Origin: Streptomyces sp. DH-12
GTDB lineage: Bacteria > Actinomycetota > Actinomycetes > Streptomycetales > Streptomycetaceae
Direction: 5' to 3'
Length of the DNA: 64,000 bases
NCBI RefSeq assembly: GCF_002899455.1
Contig: NZ_PPFB01000001.1
Location: 1,364,001-1,428,000 of the forward strand
Shown here: piece after piece, positions 1 through 6,831 of the stretch
Numbering within the stretch: position 1 is the stretch's first letter
How the letters are laid out: each line of letters opens with the position of its first letter
Made by a program: the position numbers and the translations under genes
Notes under the pieces: model-generated
What the model saw: only the letters and a program-made list of their open reading frames with translations
Database searches by the model: none
Told to the model about the DNA's origin: nothing

Positions 1-716
1 GCGAGCAGTCCGCCGAGCCGGGCGGGGCTCACCTGGCCCCAGACGCCCTGCACCATGCCCTCGCTGAACGCGGTGTAGACGACGAGCAGGATGGAGCCGC
101 GGTCCACCAGTCCGAGCACCTTGCGGTGGCGGGCCACGAAGCCGCCGATCCAGCGGCGCGTGACCTGCCCGGCGAGGAACGGCACCAGCAGCTGGAGCAC
201 GATCTCCACCACCGAGTCGGCGGAGAAGCCGCCCGCGCCGCCGCCGAGCAGCGCCGCCGCGAGCAGCGGGGTGACGACGATGCCGGCCAGCGAGGAGAAC
301 GAGCCGGCGCAGATCGCGGCGGGCACGTTGCCGCGGGCGATCGAGGTGAACGCGATCGACGACTGGATGGTGGAGGGGACCAGGGTGCAGAACAGCAGCC
401 CCTGGTGGAGCGGGTCGGTGAGAAGCGCCGGGACGAGCCCGCGGGTGGCCAGGCCCAGCAGGGGGAAGACCACGAAGGTGCAGGCCAGGACGGTGACGTG
501 GAGCCGCCAGTGGGTGAGGCCGTCCAGCGCCTCGCGGGTGGACAGGCGGGCGCCGTAGAGGAAGAAGAGGAACGCGATCGCGGCGGTGGAGGCGCCGGAG
601 GCGATGTCCGCGCCGGTGCCGCGGGCGGGCAGCAGCGCGGCCAGTCCCACCGTGCCGAGCAGGAGCGTGATGTACGGGTCGACCGGCATCCAGCGCGGCC
701 AGTGCGGGCGTTTCAC
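1..716 (-). CDS. Bile acid:sodium symporter-like (SBF_like) membrane transporter, partial at window edge
   Basis: The reverse strand is open from a GTG at 716 to the window start, so the C-terminus is missing. The visible 238 residues hold about seven hydrophobic segments. Typical features are TAAIAFLFFLYGARLS (near residues 45-60) and the VPSTIQSSIAFTSIARGN stretch, the polar substrate/Na+ region of the SBF-like (YfeH/PF13593) branch of the bile acid:sodium symporter superfamily. The family moves organic anions with Na+ across the cytoplasmic membrane; the substrate here is unknown. It is divergent from a LysR-type gene starting 174 bp away, the usual arrangement when the regulator controls the transporter. 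The family call is firm and the substrate is not. Confidence 0.85.
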   Translation of the reverse strand, partial: MKRPHWPRWMPVDPYITLLLGTVGLAALLPARGTGADIASGASTAAIAFLFFLYGARLSTREALDGLTHWRLHVTVLACTFVVFPLLGLATRGLVPALLTDPLHQGLLFCTLVPSTIQSSIAFTSIARGNVPAAICAGSFSSLAGIVVTPLLAAALLGGGAGGFSADSVVEIVLQLLVPFLAGQVTRRWIGGFVARHRKVLGLVDRGSILLVVYTAFSEGMVQGVWGQVSPARLGGLL

Positions 717-847
717 GGTGCTCCACGTGCTCGGGTGGGTGTGCGGCGGTGCGGTACGGGGACGAGTGCCCCCGGCACCGGGGACAAGCCGTCCCCGCCC
801 CATCCTGCTCCTCCGCCCCGCGATCGGGAACGCCGCACACCGCTCTC

Positions 848-861
848 ATTGTCATCACGAT
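848..861. promoter_or_regulatory. Probable LysR operator between the divergent transporter and LysR genes
   Basis: ATTGTCATCACGAT is an imperfect inverted repeat (ATTGT-N4-ACGAT, one mismatch between arms) that fits the T-N11-A logic of LysR boxes. It lies 29 bp before the LysR start and 132 bp before the transporter start. It is a short AT-containing island in very GC-rich DNA. The position suits autoregulation and divergent control, but the assignment rests on pattern only. Confidence 0.4.
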
Positions 862-889
862 GCGCGATCACCGGGGTAGGCTGCCCGGC

Positions 890-1771
890 GTGTACGAGCC
901 GACCCACCTGCGGACCTTCCTGTCGGTGGCCCAGACGCTGAGCTTCACGCAGGCGGCCCGGCGGCTGGGGTTGCGCCAGTCGACGGTGAGCCAGCACGTG
1001 CGGCGGCTGGAGGAGGCCACCGGGCGGCAGCTGTTCTCGCGGGACACCCACTCCGTGGCGCTGACCGAGGACGGCGAGGCGATGCTCGGCTTCGCGCGCC
1101 GCATCCTGGACGCGCACGAGCAGGCGGCGCAGTTCTTCACCGGCACCCGGCTGCGCGGGCGGCTGCGCTTCGGGGCGTCCGAGGACTTCGTGCTGACCCG
1201 GCTGCCGGAGATCCTCGAACGGTTCCGGCACGAGCACCCGGAGGTCGATCTGGAGCTGACGGTCGAGCTGTCGGGCATCCTGCACGAGCAGCTCGCCGCG
1301 GGCCGGCTGGACCTGGTGCTGGCCAAGCGGCGGCCGGAGGACCCGCGCCCGGACCCGCACCGGCTGGTCTGGCAGGACGAGCTGGTGTGGATCGGCGCGC
1401 CGGGCCTGCGGCTCGACCCGTGCCGCCCGGTGCCGCTGATCGTCTACCCGCCGCCGGGCATCACCCGGGACCTGGCGCTGCGGGCGCTGGAGCGGGAGGG
1501 CCGCCAGTGGCGCATCGTGTGCAGCAGCGGGAGCCTCAACGGGCTGCTCGCGGCGGCCCGGGCGGGGCTCGGGGTGATGGTGCACGCGCGCGGGCTGGTC
1601 CCGCCGGGACTGGTGCGGATGCCGGAGCGGGCCGGGCTGCCGGAGCCGGGCCCGGTGGACTTCGTGGTGGTGCGCGGCCGGCGCCGGCCCTCGGCGCAGG
1701 GCGCGGCGGAGGCGCTGGCGGCGGCGATCCTGGCGGGCGGCGACCGGCTGCACCGCGGCGGGCGGGGGTGA
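890..1771 (+). CDS. LysR-family transcriptional regulator
   Basis: A 293-residue DNA-binding regulator. Residues 3-62 form the LysR winged helix-turn-helix (LRTFLSVAQTLSFTQAARRL and QSTVSQHVRRLEEATGRQLF). Residues 90-290 form the periplasmic-binding-like effector domain. The GTG at 890 (VYEPTHLRTF) was chosen because upstream in-frame codons give a non-homologous N-terminus, while this start puts the HTH at its usual place. It probably controls the divergent SBF-like transporter through the operator at 848-861. The effector is unknown. Confidence 0.88.
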   Translation: MYEPTHLRTFLSVAQTLSFTQAARRLGLRQSTVSQHVRRLEEATGRQLFSRDTHSVALTEDGEAMLGFARRILDAHEQAAQFFTGTRLRGRLRFGASEDFVLTRLPEILERFRHEHPEVDLELTVELSGILHEQLAAGRLDLVLAKRRPEDPRPDPHRLVWQDELVWIGAPGLRLDPCRPVPLIVYPPPGITRDLALRALEREGRQWRIVCSSGSLNGLLAAARAGLGVMVHARGLVPPGLVRMPERAGLPEPGPVDFVVVRGRRRPSAQGAAEALAAAILAGGDRLHRGGRG

Positions 1772-1832
1772 CGGTCCGGCCCGCCGGTGCGCCGGTCCGG
1801 GTGAGGGCCGTCGCGCCGCCCGCGGGCCGGTC

Positions 1833-2512
1833 AGGGGGTACGGCCTGACCGAGTCGACCGCGGCGGCGACGGCCGACCCGCCCGGGCGCACCCGCTACGG
1901 GACGGCCGGCCGGCCGGTCCCCGGGGTGAGCGTGCGCATCGCCGACGACGGCGAGATCCTGCTGCACGGCGAGAACCTCTTCCAGGGCTGTCCCAACGAC
2001 CCCGAGGCCACCCACGGGACACCGCGCGACGGCTGGCCGGCCACCGGCGACCTGGGTTTCCTCGACGAGGACGGTCATCTGACCGTCACCGGGAGGAAGA
2101 AGGAGATCCTGGTGACGTCCGGCGGCAAGAGCGTCTCGCCGGGCGTGCTGGAGGAGCGGGTGCGCGACCGTCCGCTGGCCAGCCAGTGCATCGTGGCCGG
2201 CAACGACCGGCCGTACGTGGCCGCGCTGGTCGTCCTCGGCCAGGAGGCGGTCGAGCACTGGCTGGCGATGCGGGGGGAGCCGCGGCTCCCCCGGCCGGCC
2301 TGGTGCGCGACGCGGACCTGGAGGCAGAGGTGCGGCGCGCGGTGGTCACGGCCGACACGCTGGTCTCGCAGGCCGAGCCGATCCGCACCTTCCGTATCCC
2401 CGCGCAGCCGTCCGCCGGGGAGCACGGGCTGCTGACGCCGTCGCTGAAGCTGAAGCGCAAGGCCGTCGAGAAGGCGTACGCCCGAGAGGTCGAGGCGTTG
2501 TACCGGGCATGA
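1833..2512 (+). pseudogene. Remnant of a long-chain acyl-CoA synthetase (AMP-binding, FadD-like)
   Basis: The C-terminal third of an ANL-superfamily acyl-CoA ligase can be read without a start. It opens at the A5 motif RGYGLTES (1833), continues through YGTAGRPVPGVSVRI, the GDLGFLDEDGHLTVTGRKKE hinge (A7/A8) and the GGKSVSP loop, then leaves frame near 2270-2295, inside G and C runs. The downstream frame resumes with LVRDADLEAEVRRAV and runs to a TGA at 2510. The N-terminal AMP-binding half is absent: the preceding LysR gene ends at 1771 and only about 60 bp separate them. A deletion plus a frameshift makes this a non-functional relic. A sequencing error could explain the frameshift but not the missing 5' half. 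Confidence 0.8.
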
Positions 2513-2595
2513 ATTCCGCGGTCAGGAATGCGGCGCGGGCCGTGATCGTTGACGATGGAGGTATCACCTGACCACAACCTAAGGATCGAGAGCTC

Positions 2596-3429
2596 GTGAG
2601 CAAGGTCCCCCCGATCACCCTGAACAACGGCGTCGAGATGCCCCAGTTGGGGTTCGGCGTCTGGCAGGTACCGGACGCGGAGGCCGAGACGGCCGTGGCG
2701 GCGGCGCTGGAGGCCGGCTACCGCAGCATCGACACGGCGGCGGTCTACGGCAACGAGGAGGGCACCGGCAAGGCCATCGCGCGGTCGGGCGTCCCCCGTG
2801 AGGACATCTTCGTCACCACCAAGCTGTGGAACAGCGACCAAGGGTACGACGCCACCCTCAAGGCCTTCGACACGTCGCTGGCGAAGCTCGGCCTCGACTA
2901 CGTCGACCTGTACCTCATCCACTGGCCGACCCCGGCCCGGGACCTGTACGTCGACACGTACAAGGCGTTCGAGAAGCTGCTGTCGGACGGACGGGTGCGC
3001 GCGATCGGCGTGTCCAACTTCCTGCCGGAGCACCTGGAGCGGCTGACCGGGGAGACGTCGGTCGTCCCGGCGGTCAACCAGATCGAGCTGCACCCGCATC
3101 TGCAGCAGGCCGCCGCACGGGAGTGGCACGCGGAGCGGGGCATCGCCACCGAGGCCTACTCCCCGCTCGGCTCCGGCAAGGGCATCCTGGAGATCCCGGC
3201 GATCGTGGCCATCGCCCAGAAGCACCACCGCACCCCCGCCCAGGTGGTGCTGCGCTGGCACCTGCAGCTGGGCAACGTCGTCATCCCCAAGTCGGTGACG
3301 CCGTCCCGCATCAAGGAGAACATCGACGTCTTCGGGTTCACCCTGGACGCCGAGGACCTGGCGGCGATCGGCGCGCTGAACGAGGACCGGCGGGTGGGTC
3401 TGAACCCCGCGGAGTTCAACAGCGCCTGA
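2596..3429 (+). CDS. Aldo/keto reductase (AKR5-like, NADPH-dependent)
   Basis: A 277-residue cytoplasmic oxidoreductase of normal length. The catalytic tetrad is visible: Asp46 and Tyr51 in IDTAAVYGNEEGTG, Lys76 in VTTKLWN and His109 in LIHWP. The C-terminal VIPKSVTPSRIKEN segment is the NADPH 2'-phosphate contact (Lys/Ser/Arg). It resembles actinobacterial 2,5-diketo-gluconate reductase-type AKRs, which reduce small aldehydes and ketones. The GTG at 2596 follows an AAGGATCGAGAG ribosome site. A weak TTGACG element (2549-2554) may be its promoter. The gene is monocistronic, ending at a long convergent terminator. Confidence 0.9.
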   Translation: MSKVPPITLNNGVEMPQLGFGVWQVPDAEAETAVAAALEAGYRSIDTAAVYGNEEGTGKAIARSGVPREDIFVTTKLWNSDQGYDATLKAFDTSLAKLGLDYVDLYLIHWPTPARDLYVDTYKAFEKLLSDGRVRAIGVSNFLPEHLERLTGETSVVPAVNQIELHPHLQQAAAREWHAERGIATEAYSPLGSGKGILEIPAIVAIAQKHHRTPAQVVLRWHLQLGNVVIPKSVTPSRIKENIDVFGFTLDAEDLAAIGALNEDRRVGLNPAEFNSA

Positions 3430-3437
3430 CGGCGCAC

Positions 3438-3486
3438 CACGCCGGTGGCCGGCCCCCGTTCCGACGGGTGGCCGGCCACCGGCGTG
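3438..3486. terminator. Bidirectional terminator hairpin (17-bp perfect stem)
   Basis: Bases 3438-3454 are perfectly complementary to 3470-3486 with a 15-nt loop. It begins 9 bp after the aldo/keto reductase stop and also serves the convergent methyltransferase whose stop is at 3545. There is no T-tract, as usual in Streptomyces. Confidence 0.8.
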
Positions 3487-3544
3487 TCCGGGCCGGCCGG
3501 TCGGGCCGCCCCGCCGGCCGGACGACGGCGGTCACGTCGAGGCG

Positions 3545-4468
3545 TCACACCGGCCGTACCCCCGTGTGGACCGTGTGGGCCGCCAGGACGAAGACGTCGG
3601 GGCGGTGGTGGACGCTCGCCGGGTCACCGGGGTCGACGAGACGGTCGAGGGTGGCGCGGTCGTCGGCGTCCAGGTGCTCGCCGACCATGTCGCGGGTGCG
3701 GGTGAGGGAGTCGGCCACGTGGGCGCGGGCGCGGTCCGGCAGCGGGGCCGGGAGGTCGAGGAGGAAGGTGCGCGAGCGGGTGTGGTGCAGGCCGGCCGCG
3801 GTGAGCAGGGCGGGCCAGTCCTCCACCTGGGCCACCGAGCCGGGCAGCTCCTCGCGCATGCGCGTGAACCGCTCCTCCTCCACGGCGTCGATGCGCGCCT
3901 GGAGGCCGGGGCGGCCGAAGCCGATGTCGCGGGGCAGGAAGCGGGCGGGCAGTCCGCCCTCCAGCACGGCCAGCGTGCCGCCGGGCGCGAGGCGCTCGGC
4001 GCAGGCCGCGAGCGCCGCGCCCTGGTCGCCGAGGTGGTGGATGCTGCGGCTGGCCCACAGCAGGTCGGCCGGGTAGTCCAGCTCGGCCAGCACCTCGGGC
4101 AGGTCGCCGGTCAAGGTGTCGAAGCGGTCGCCGGCGCCGAGGCGCCCGACGCGGGCGCGGGCCCGCTCCAGCAGCGCTTCGGAGCCGTCGACGGCCACGA
4201 TGCGGGCGCCCGGGAAGGTCTCGGCGAACAGGCCGGAGATCACGCCGGGGCCGCTGCCGGCGTCCACGATCAGGCCCGGTTCGGTGACCTCCTTGGCCAG
4301 CCAGGCCAGGGCCCGCTCGTACAGCGGGGTGAACACTTCCGCCTGGCTCTCCAGCAGGGGCGCCAGCTCGGCCCAGTCCAGGTGCTCGTGGTCGTGGCCG
4401 TGGTGTCCGTGCCCGTTCTCGTGACGGTGCTCGCCGTCGTGACCGGGTGCGTGGTGGTGGTGCGCCAT
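3545..4468 (-). CDS. Class I SAM-dependent methyltransferase with His-rich N-terminus
   Basis: A 307-residue protein. Residues 2-30 are strikingly histidine-rich (MAHHHHAPGHDGEHRHENG then HGHHGHDHEH), a likely metal-binding extension. A Rossmann methyltransferase follows: motif I is LIVDAGSGPGVISG, the acidic motif II is IVAVDGSEALLERA, and post-II is FDTLTGDLPEV with a SIHHLGD motif IV. The ATG at 4468 was chosen because a GGAGAGG ribosome site precedes it; an upstream in-frame ATG would add 27 unconserved residues. The substrate is unknown. The His-rich tail suggests Ni, Zn or Co handling, but no metal gene is adjacent. Confidence 0.8.
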   Translation of the reverse strand: MAHHHHAPGHDGEHRHENGHGHHGHDHEHLDWAELAPLLESQAEVFTPLYERALAWLAKEVTEPGLIVDAGSGPGVISGLFAETFPGARIVAVDGSEALLERARARVGRLGAGDRFDTLTGDLPEVLAELDYPADLLWASRSIHHLGDQGAALAACAERLAPGGTLAVLEGGLPARFLPRDIGFGRPGLQARIDAVEEERFTRMREELPGSVAQVEDWPALLTAAGLHHTRSRTFLLDLPAPLPDRARAHVADSLTRTRDMVGEHLDADDRATLDRLVDPGDPASVHHRPDVFVLAAHTVHTGVRPV

Positions 4469-4561
4469 GGTGGTCAGCCTCTCCGCTCGGATGCGGTCAG
4501 CGTGCGACGACGCACCGGGGCGGGGCAAACCATGTTGCCGGTACAGCAAAACGACGGAGCG

Positions 4562-4606
4562 GTCCGCCGGACCCGGGGCCCCTGAGGGGTCCGGGCCCGG
4601 CGGACG
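4562..4606 (-). terminator. Terminator after the GH6 cellulase gene
   Basis: A 20-bp-class hairpin (left arm 4562-4582, right arm 4586-4606, few mismatches, CTG/CAG loop) sits 13 bp beyond the GH6 stop codon on the reverse strand. Confidence 0.7.
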
Positions 4607-4618
4607 CGGGTCAGCCCG

Positions 4619-6337
4619 TCACGACAGCGGCGGGTAGGCGTTCTTCATCAGCTCCTGGAACTGGGCGGAGAACCAGTGCCCGGAGATCGGGGCGTCCGGA
4701 AGGGCGCCCGACATGTTGTTGTCGTTGCGCGGGTTGCCCCCGTAGGTCGGGTCGCACATCCGGTCGAAGCCCTTGCCCTCGTCGTTGTCGATCACCTTGC
4801 TCGCACCGTCGGACTCCCCCGGGGGCTTGATCCACACGTAGGCGTCGATCCCGGGCTCCGGGGACGCCTGGGGCCGCTCACCCAGGCCGGCTCCGGCCTG
4901 GTTGCACCAGTTGCCCGTGTTGTAGCGGCGGTCGTAACGGCCGCCGTCGACGTAGGTGTCCACGTCGGTCGTGGCGCCGGGTCCGGTGGGCCGCTTCGCG
5001 CCGCCCCAGCCGTTGCGGGACGTGTCGATCAGCATGCCGATCTTCGAGTCGAAGCCGAGCGAGACCAGTTCCTGACGCAGGGCCTGGGCGTACGACAGCT
5101 CGTCGACGTAGCGGTTCCAGCTGACCCACTTCGACTCGCGCACGGACTTGCCGCCCACGGTGTCGGTGATCTTGAAGTGGTCCTCCTTCAGCGCGCTGTA
5201 GTTGGCCGTGTTGGCGATGAAGCCGTGCACGTCGGCCACGGTCGCGCCCTCGGCGGTCGAGGCCTGCTTGAACAGCTGCGCGGAGGCGCCGAAGTTGTCG
5301 TCCCAGCCCAGCCAGCCGTGGTGGCCCGCGTCCACGTAGTTGTAGACGTTGGGCGCGTCGCCCAGCTTGTTCAGGGCGTAGCCGACGCCCTTGACGTAGT
5401 TGCCGTTGGCCTTCATCGTGTCGCAGTTCGGCGTGGCGGTCGCCCGCGGCGACACGTTGGTGACCAGGTTGGGCAGCGAGTCGATCTCGACCACCGTGAC
5501 GATGCGCAGCGAGGCGTACTTGGGGTCGGAGAGGATCTGTGCGATCGGGTCGATGTACTCGCTCTTGTAGCGGCCGATCTCCGTCGGGCCGAGCTCGCCG
5601 TTGGAGGCGAGGGCGGCGCAGTCGCGGCCCGGCAGGTTGTAGATGACCACCTGGAAGACGAGCTCGCCCGAGCCCTTCTGGCGCAGGGCCTCGTCGAGGT
5701 GGTCGCGCAGGCCCATCTTGCCGTTCGGTCCCTCGATGGCGGCGATGCGGTCCATCCAGACACCGGTCGGCTGGTTCGCGATGCGGCTGCCGCCCGGCTC
5801 GGCGGCGGCGTTCGCGGACCACTCCGGGTTCACGTACACCTTGGCGCCGTCGTACGGGTTGTCGACGCGGTCACCGGGGGGCGGGTCGGTCGGGTCCGGC
5901 GGGTCGGTCGGGCCGCCGGAGTCGACGTTGCAGGTCACCCCGTCGAGGGTGAAGGTGGCGGGGACGGCGTTGGTGCCGCTGTAGGTGCCCTGGAAGCCGA
6001 AGGTGGCGGAGCCTCCGCCGGCGAGCGTGCCGTTGTACGACTCGTTGGCCGCCGTGACGTCCGCGCCGGACTGGGTGATCCTGGCGTTCCAGCCGCTGGT
6101 CACCTTCTGGTTCCCGGCGTAGCTCCACTTCACCGCCCACGACGACTTCGCGGCACCGTGGTTGGTGACCGTCACGGACGCGGTGAAGCCGGTGTTCCAC
6201 TGGTTCTGCACCGTGTAGTCCACGGTGCAGGGGACGGCGGCCGCGCCGGCGTCGCCCGGGACGGCGGCGATCGCCGACCCGGTGGCGCCGGCGACCAGCG
6301 CCATGGCGGCGAGGAGCGCGGTTCTGGTGCGACTCAT
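4619..6337 (-). CDS. Secreted GH6 cellobiohydrolase with N-terminal CBM2
   Basis: A 572-residue exported cellulase. The Sec signal is residues 1-33 (SRTRTALLAAMALVAGATG core). The CBM2 cellulose-binding module spans Cys37-Cys136 (WNTGFTASVTV, SGWNARITQSG). A Pro/Thr linker (TDPPDPTDPP) covers about 142-155, and the GH6 domain runs 158-572. Both GH6 acidic residues are present: Asp239 in YNLPGRDCAALASNGEL and the catalytic acid Asp286 in VEIDSLPNLVTN. Loop-rich length and sequence match the bacterial exo-acting branch (non-reducing end, cellobiose release) more than endoglucanases. It is divergent from the GH48 gene with a CebR-type box in its leader, so induction by cello-oligosaccharides is likely. 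Confidence 0.93.
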   Translation of the reverse strand: MSRTRTALLAAMALVAGATGSAIAAVPGDAGAAAVPCTVDYTVQNQWNTGFTASVTVTNHGAAKSSWAVKWSYAGNQKVTSGWNARITQSGADVTAANESYNGTLAGGGSATFGFQGTYSGTNAVPATFTLDGVTCNVDSGGPTDPPDPTDPPPGDRVDNPYDGAKVYVNPEWSANAAAEPGGSRIANQPTGVWMDRIAAIEGPNGKMGLRDHLDEALRQKGSGELVFQVVIYNLPGRDCAALASNGELGPTEIGRYKSEYIDPIAQILSDPKYASLRIVTVVEIDSLPNLVTNVSPRATATPNCDTMKANGNYVKGVGYALNKLGDAPNVYNYVDAGHHGWLGWDDNFGASAQLFKQASTAEGATVADVHGFIANTANYSALKEDHFKITDTVGGKSVRESKWVSWNRYVDELSYAQALRQELVSLGFDSKIGMLIDTSRNGWGGAKRPTGPGATTDVDTYVDGGRYDRRYNTGNWCNQAGAGLGERPQASPEPGIDAYVWIKPPGESDGASKVIDNDEGKGFDRMCDPTYGGNPRNDNNMSGALPDAPISGHWFSAQFQELMKNAYPPLS

Positions 6338-6519
6338 GGTGCGGGTTTCCTATCCGTAGGGGGCTTTCCTTCGGGGCGCGCGCGGACGTTCGCGCGGCCT
6401 GGTGCCTTACGGGGTGGGGGATGCCGTCCCGGCTCCGCACGGGCGGGCACGTGAGGCCGGCCGGACGTCTCCGGACAGCACGGACGGCACAGAAATCCCA
6501 CGGTGACGAGCGCCCCGCG

Positions 6520-6579
6520 TCAGGTGCTCCACACGTGCACGGGGGTGGCTCGAAGTACTGAACGCGGGGGGTGGTTCAT
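6520..6579 (-). CDS. Possible 19-residue leader peptide upstream of the GH6 gene
   Basis: On the reverse strand a canonical AAGGAG site stands 8 nt before an ATG at 6579, opening a short frame ending at TGA (6520-6522). The peptide is MNHPPRSVLRATPVHVWST. It lies downstream of the CebR-type box at 6629-6642 and 182 bp before the GH6 start, so it would be in the 5' leader of the cellulase mRNA. The ribosome site is better than that of many neighbouring genes. It has no recognised homologue; it may be regulatory or chance. Confidence 0.35.
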   Translation of the reverse strand: MNHPPRSVLRATPVHVWST

Positions 6580-6628
6580 CGAGCGACTCCTTGCAGCTCG
6601 GACGCGTCGGGACGGACGCGTCGACTGA

Positions 6629-6642
6629 TGGAACCGCTCCCA
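6629..6642 (-). promoter_or_regulatory. CebR-type operator of the GH6 gene (12/14 match)
   Basis: TGGAACCGCTCCCA differs at two positions from the known CebR palindrome TGGGAGCGCTCCCA. It is placed 50 bp upstream of the leader ATG and 292 bp upstream of the GH6 ATG. CebR is the LacI-family cellulose-utilisation repressor of Streptomyces and is released by cello-oligosaccharides. Confidence 0.65.
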
Positions 6643-6743
6643 CTGGTGTCCATGAAGCTAGCGCCAAGTGACGATGAAGAACAGAGGGTGTGCGGACATT
6701 GGCACGTCTCGCCGTGTCGAATGTTTTCGATTCGCACCAAGGG

Positions 6744-6772
6744 TTGACCGGTCCACCCCCCGTCCCCACTAT
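6744..6772 (+). promoter_or_regulatory. Putative promoter of the GH48 gene
   Basis: TTGACC (6744-6749), 17-bp spacing, then CACTAT (6767-6772), whose last base is the first base of the CebR box. The overlap with the operator favours this as the repressed promoter. Confidence 0.45.
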
Positions 6773-6785
6773 GGGAGCGCTCCCA
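6772..6785 (+). promoter_or_regulatory. Perfect CebR box of the GH48 gene
   Basis: TGGGAGCGCTCCCA is an exact 14-bp palindrome identical to the established CebR operator consensus. It lies 46 bp before the GH48 start codon, overlapping the proposed -10/+1 region. Confidence 0.88.
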
Positions 6786-6831
6786 CTGGTTCAAGCCTTG
6801 ACATGTACGAGTCGCAGGAAGGACCAGCACC

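Noticed and set aside
6798..6803. A perfect TTGACA before the GH48 gene
   Set aside because: It starts only 34 bp before the ATG; a -10 at normal spacing would fall in the ribosome site. The TTGACC at 6744 fits better with the CebR box.
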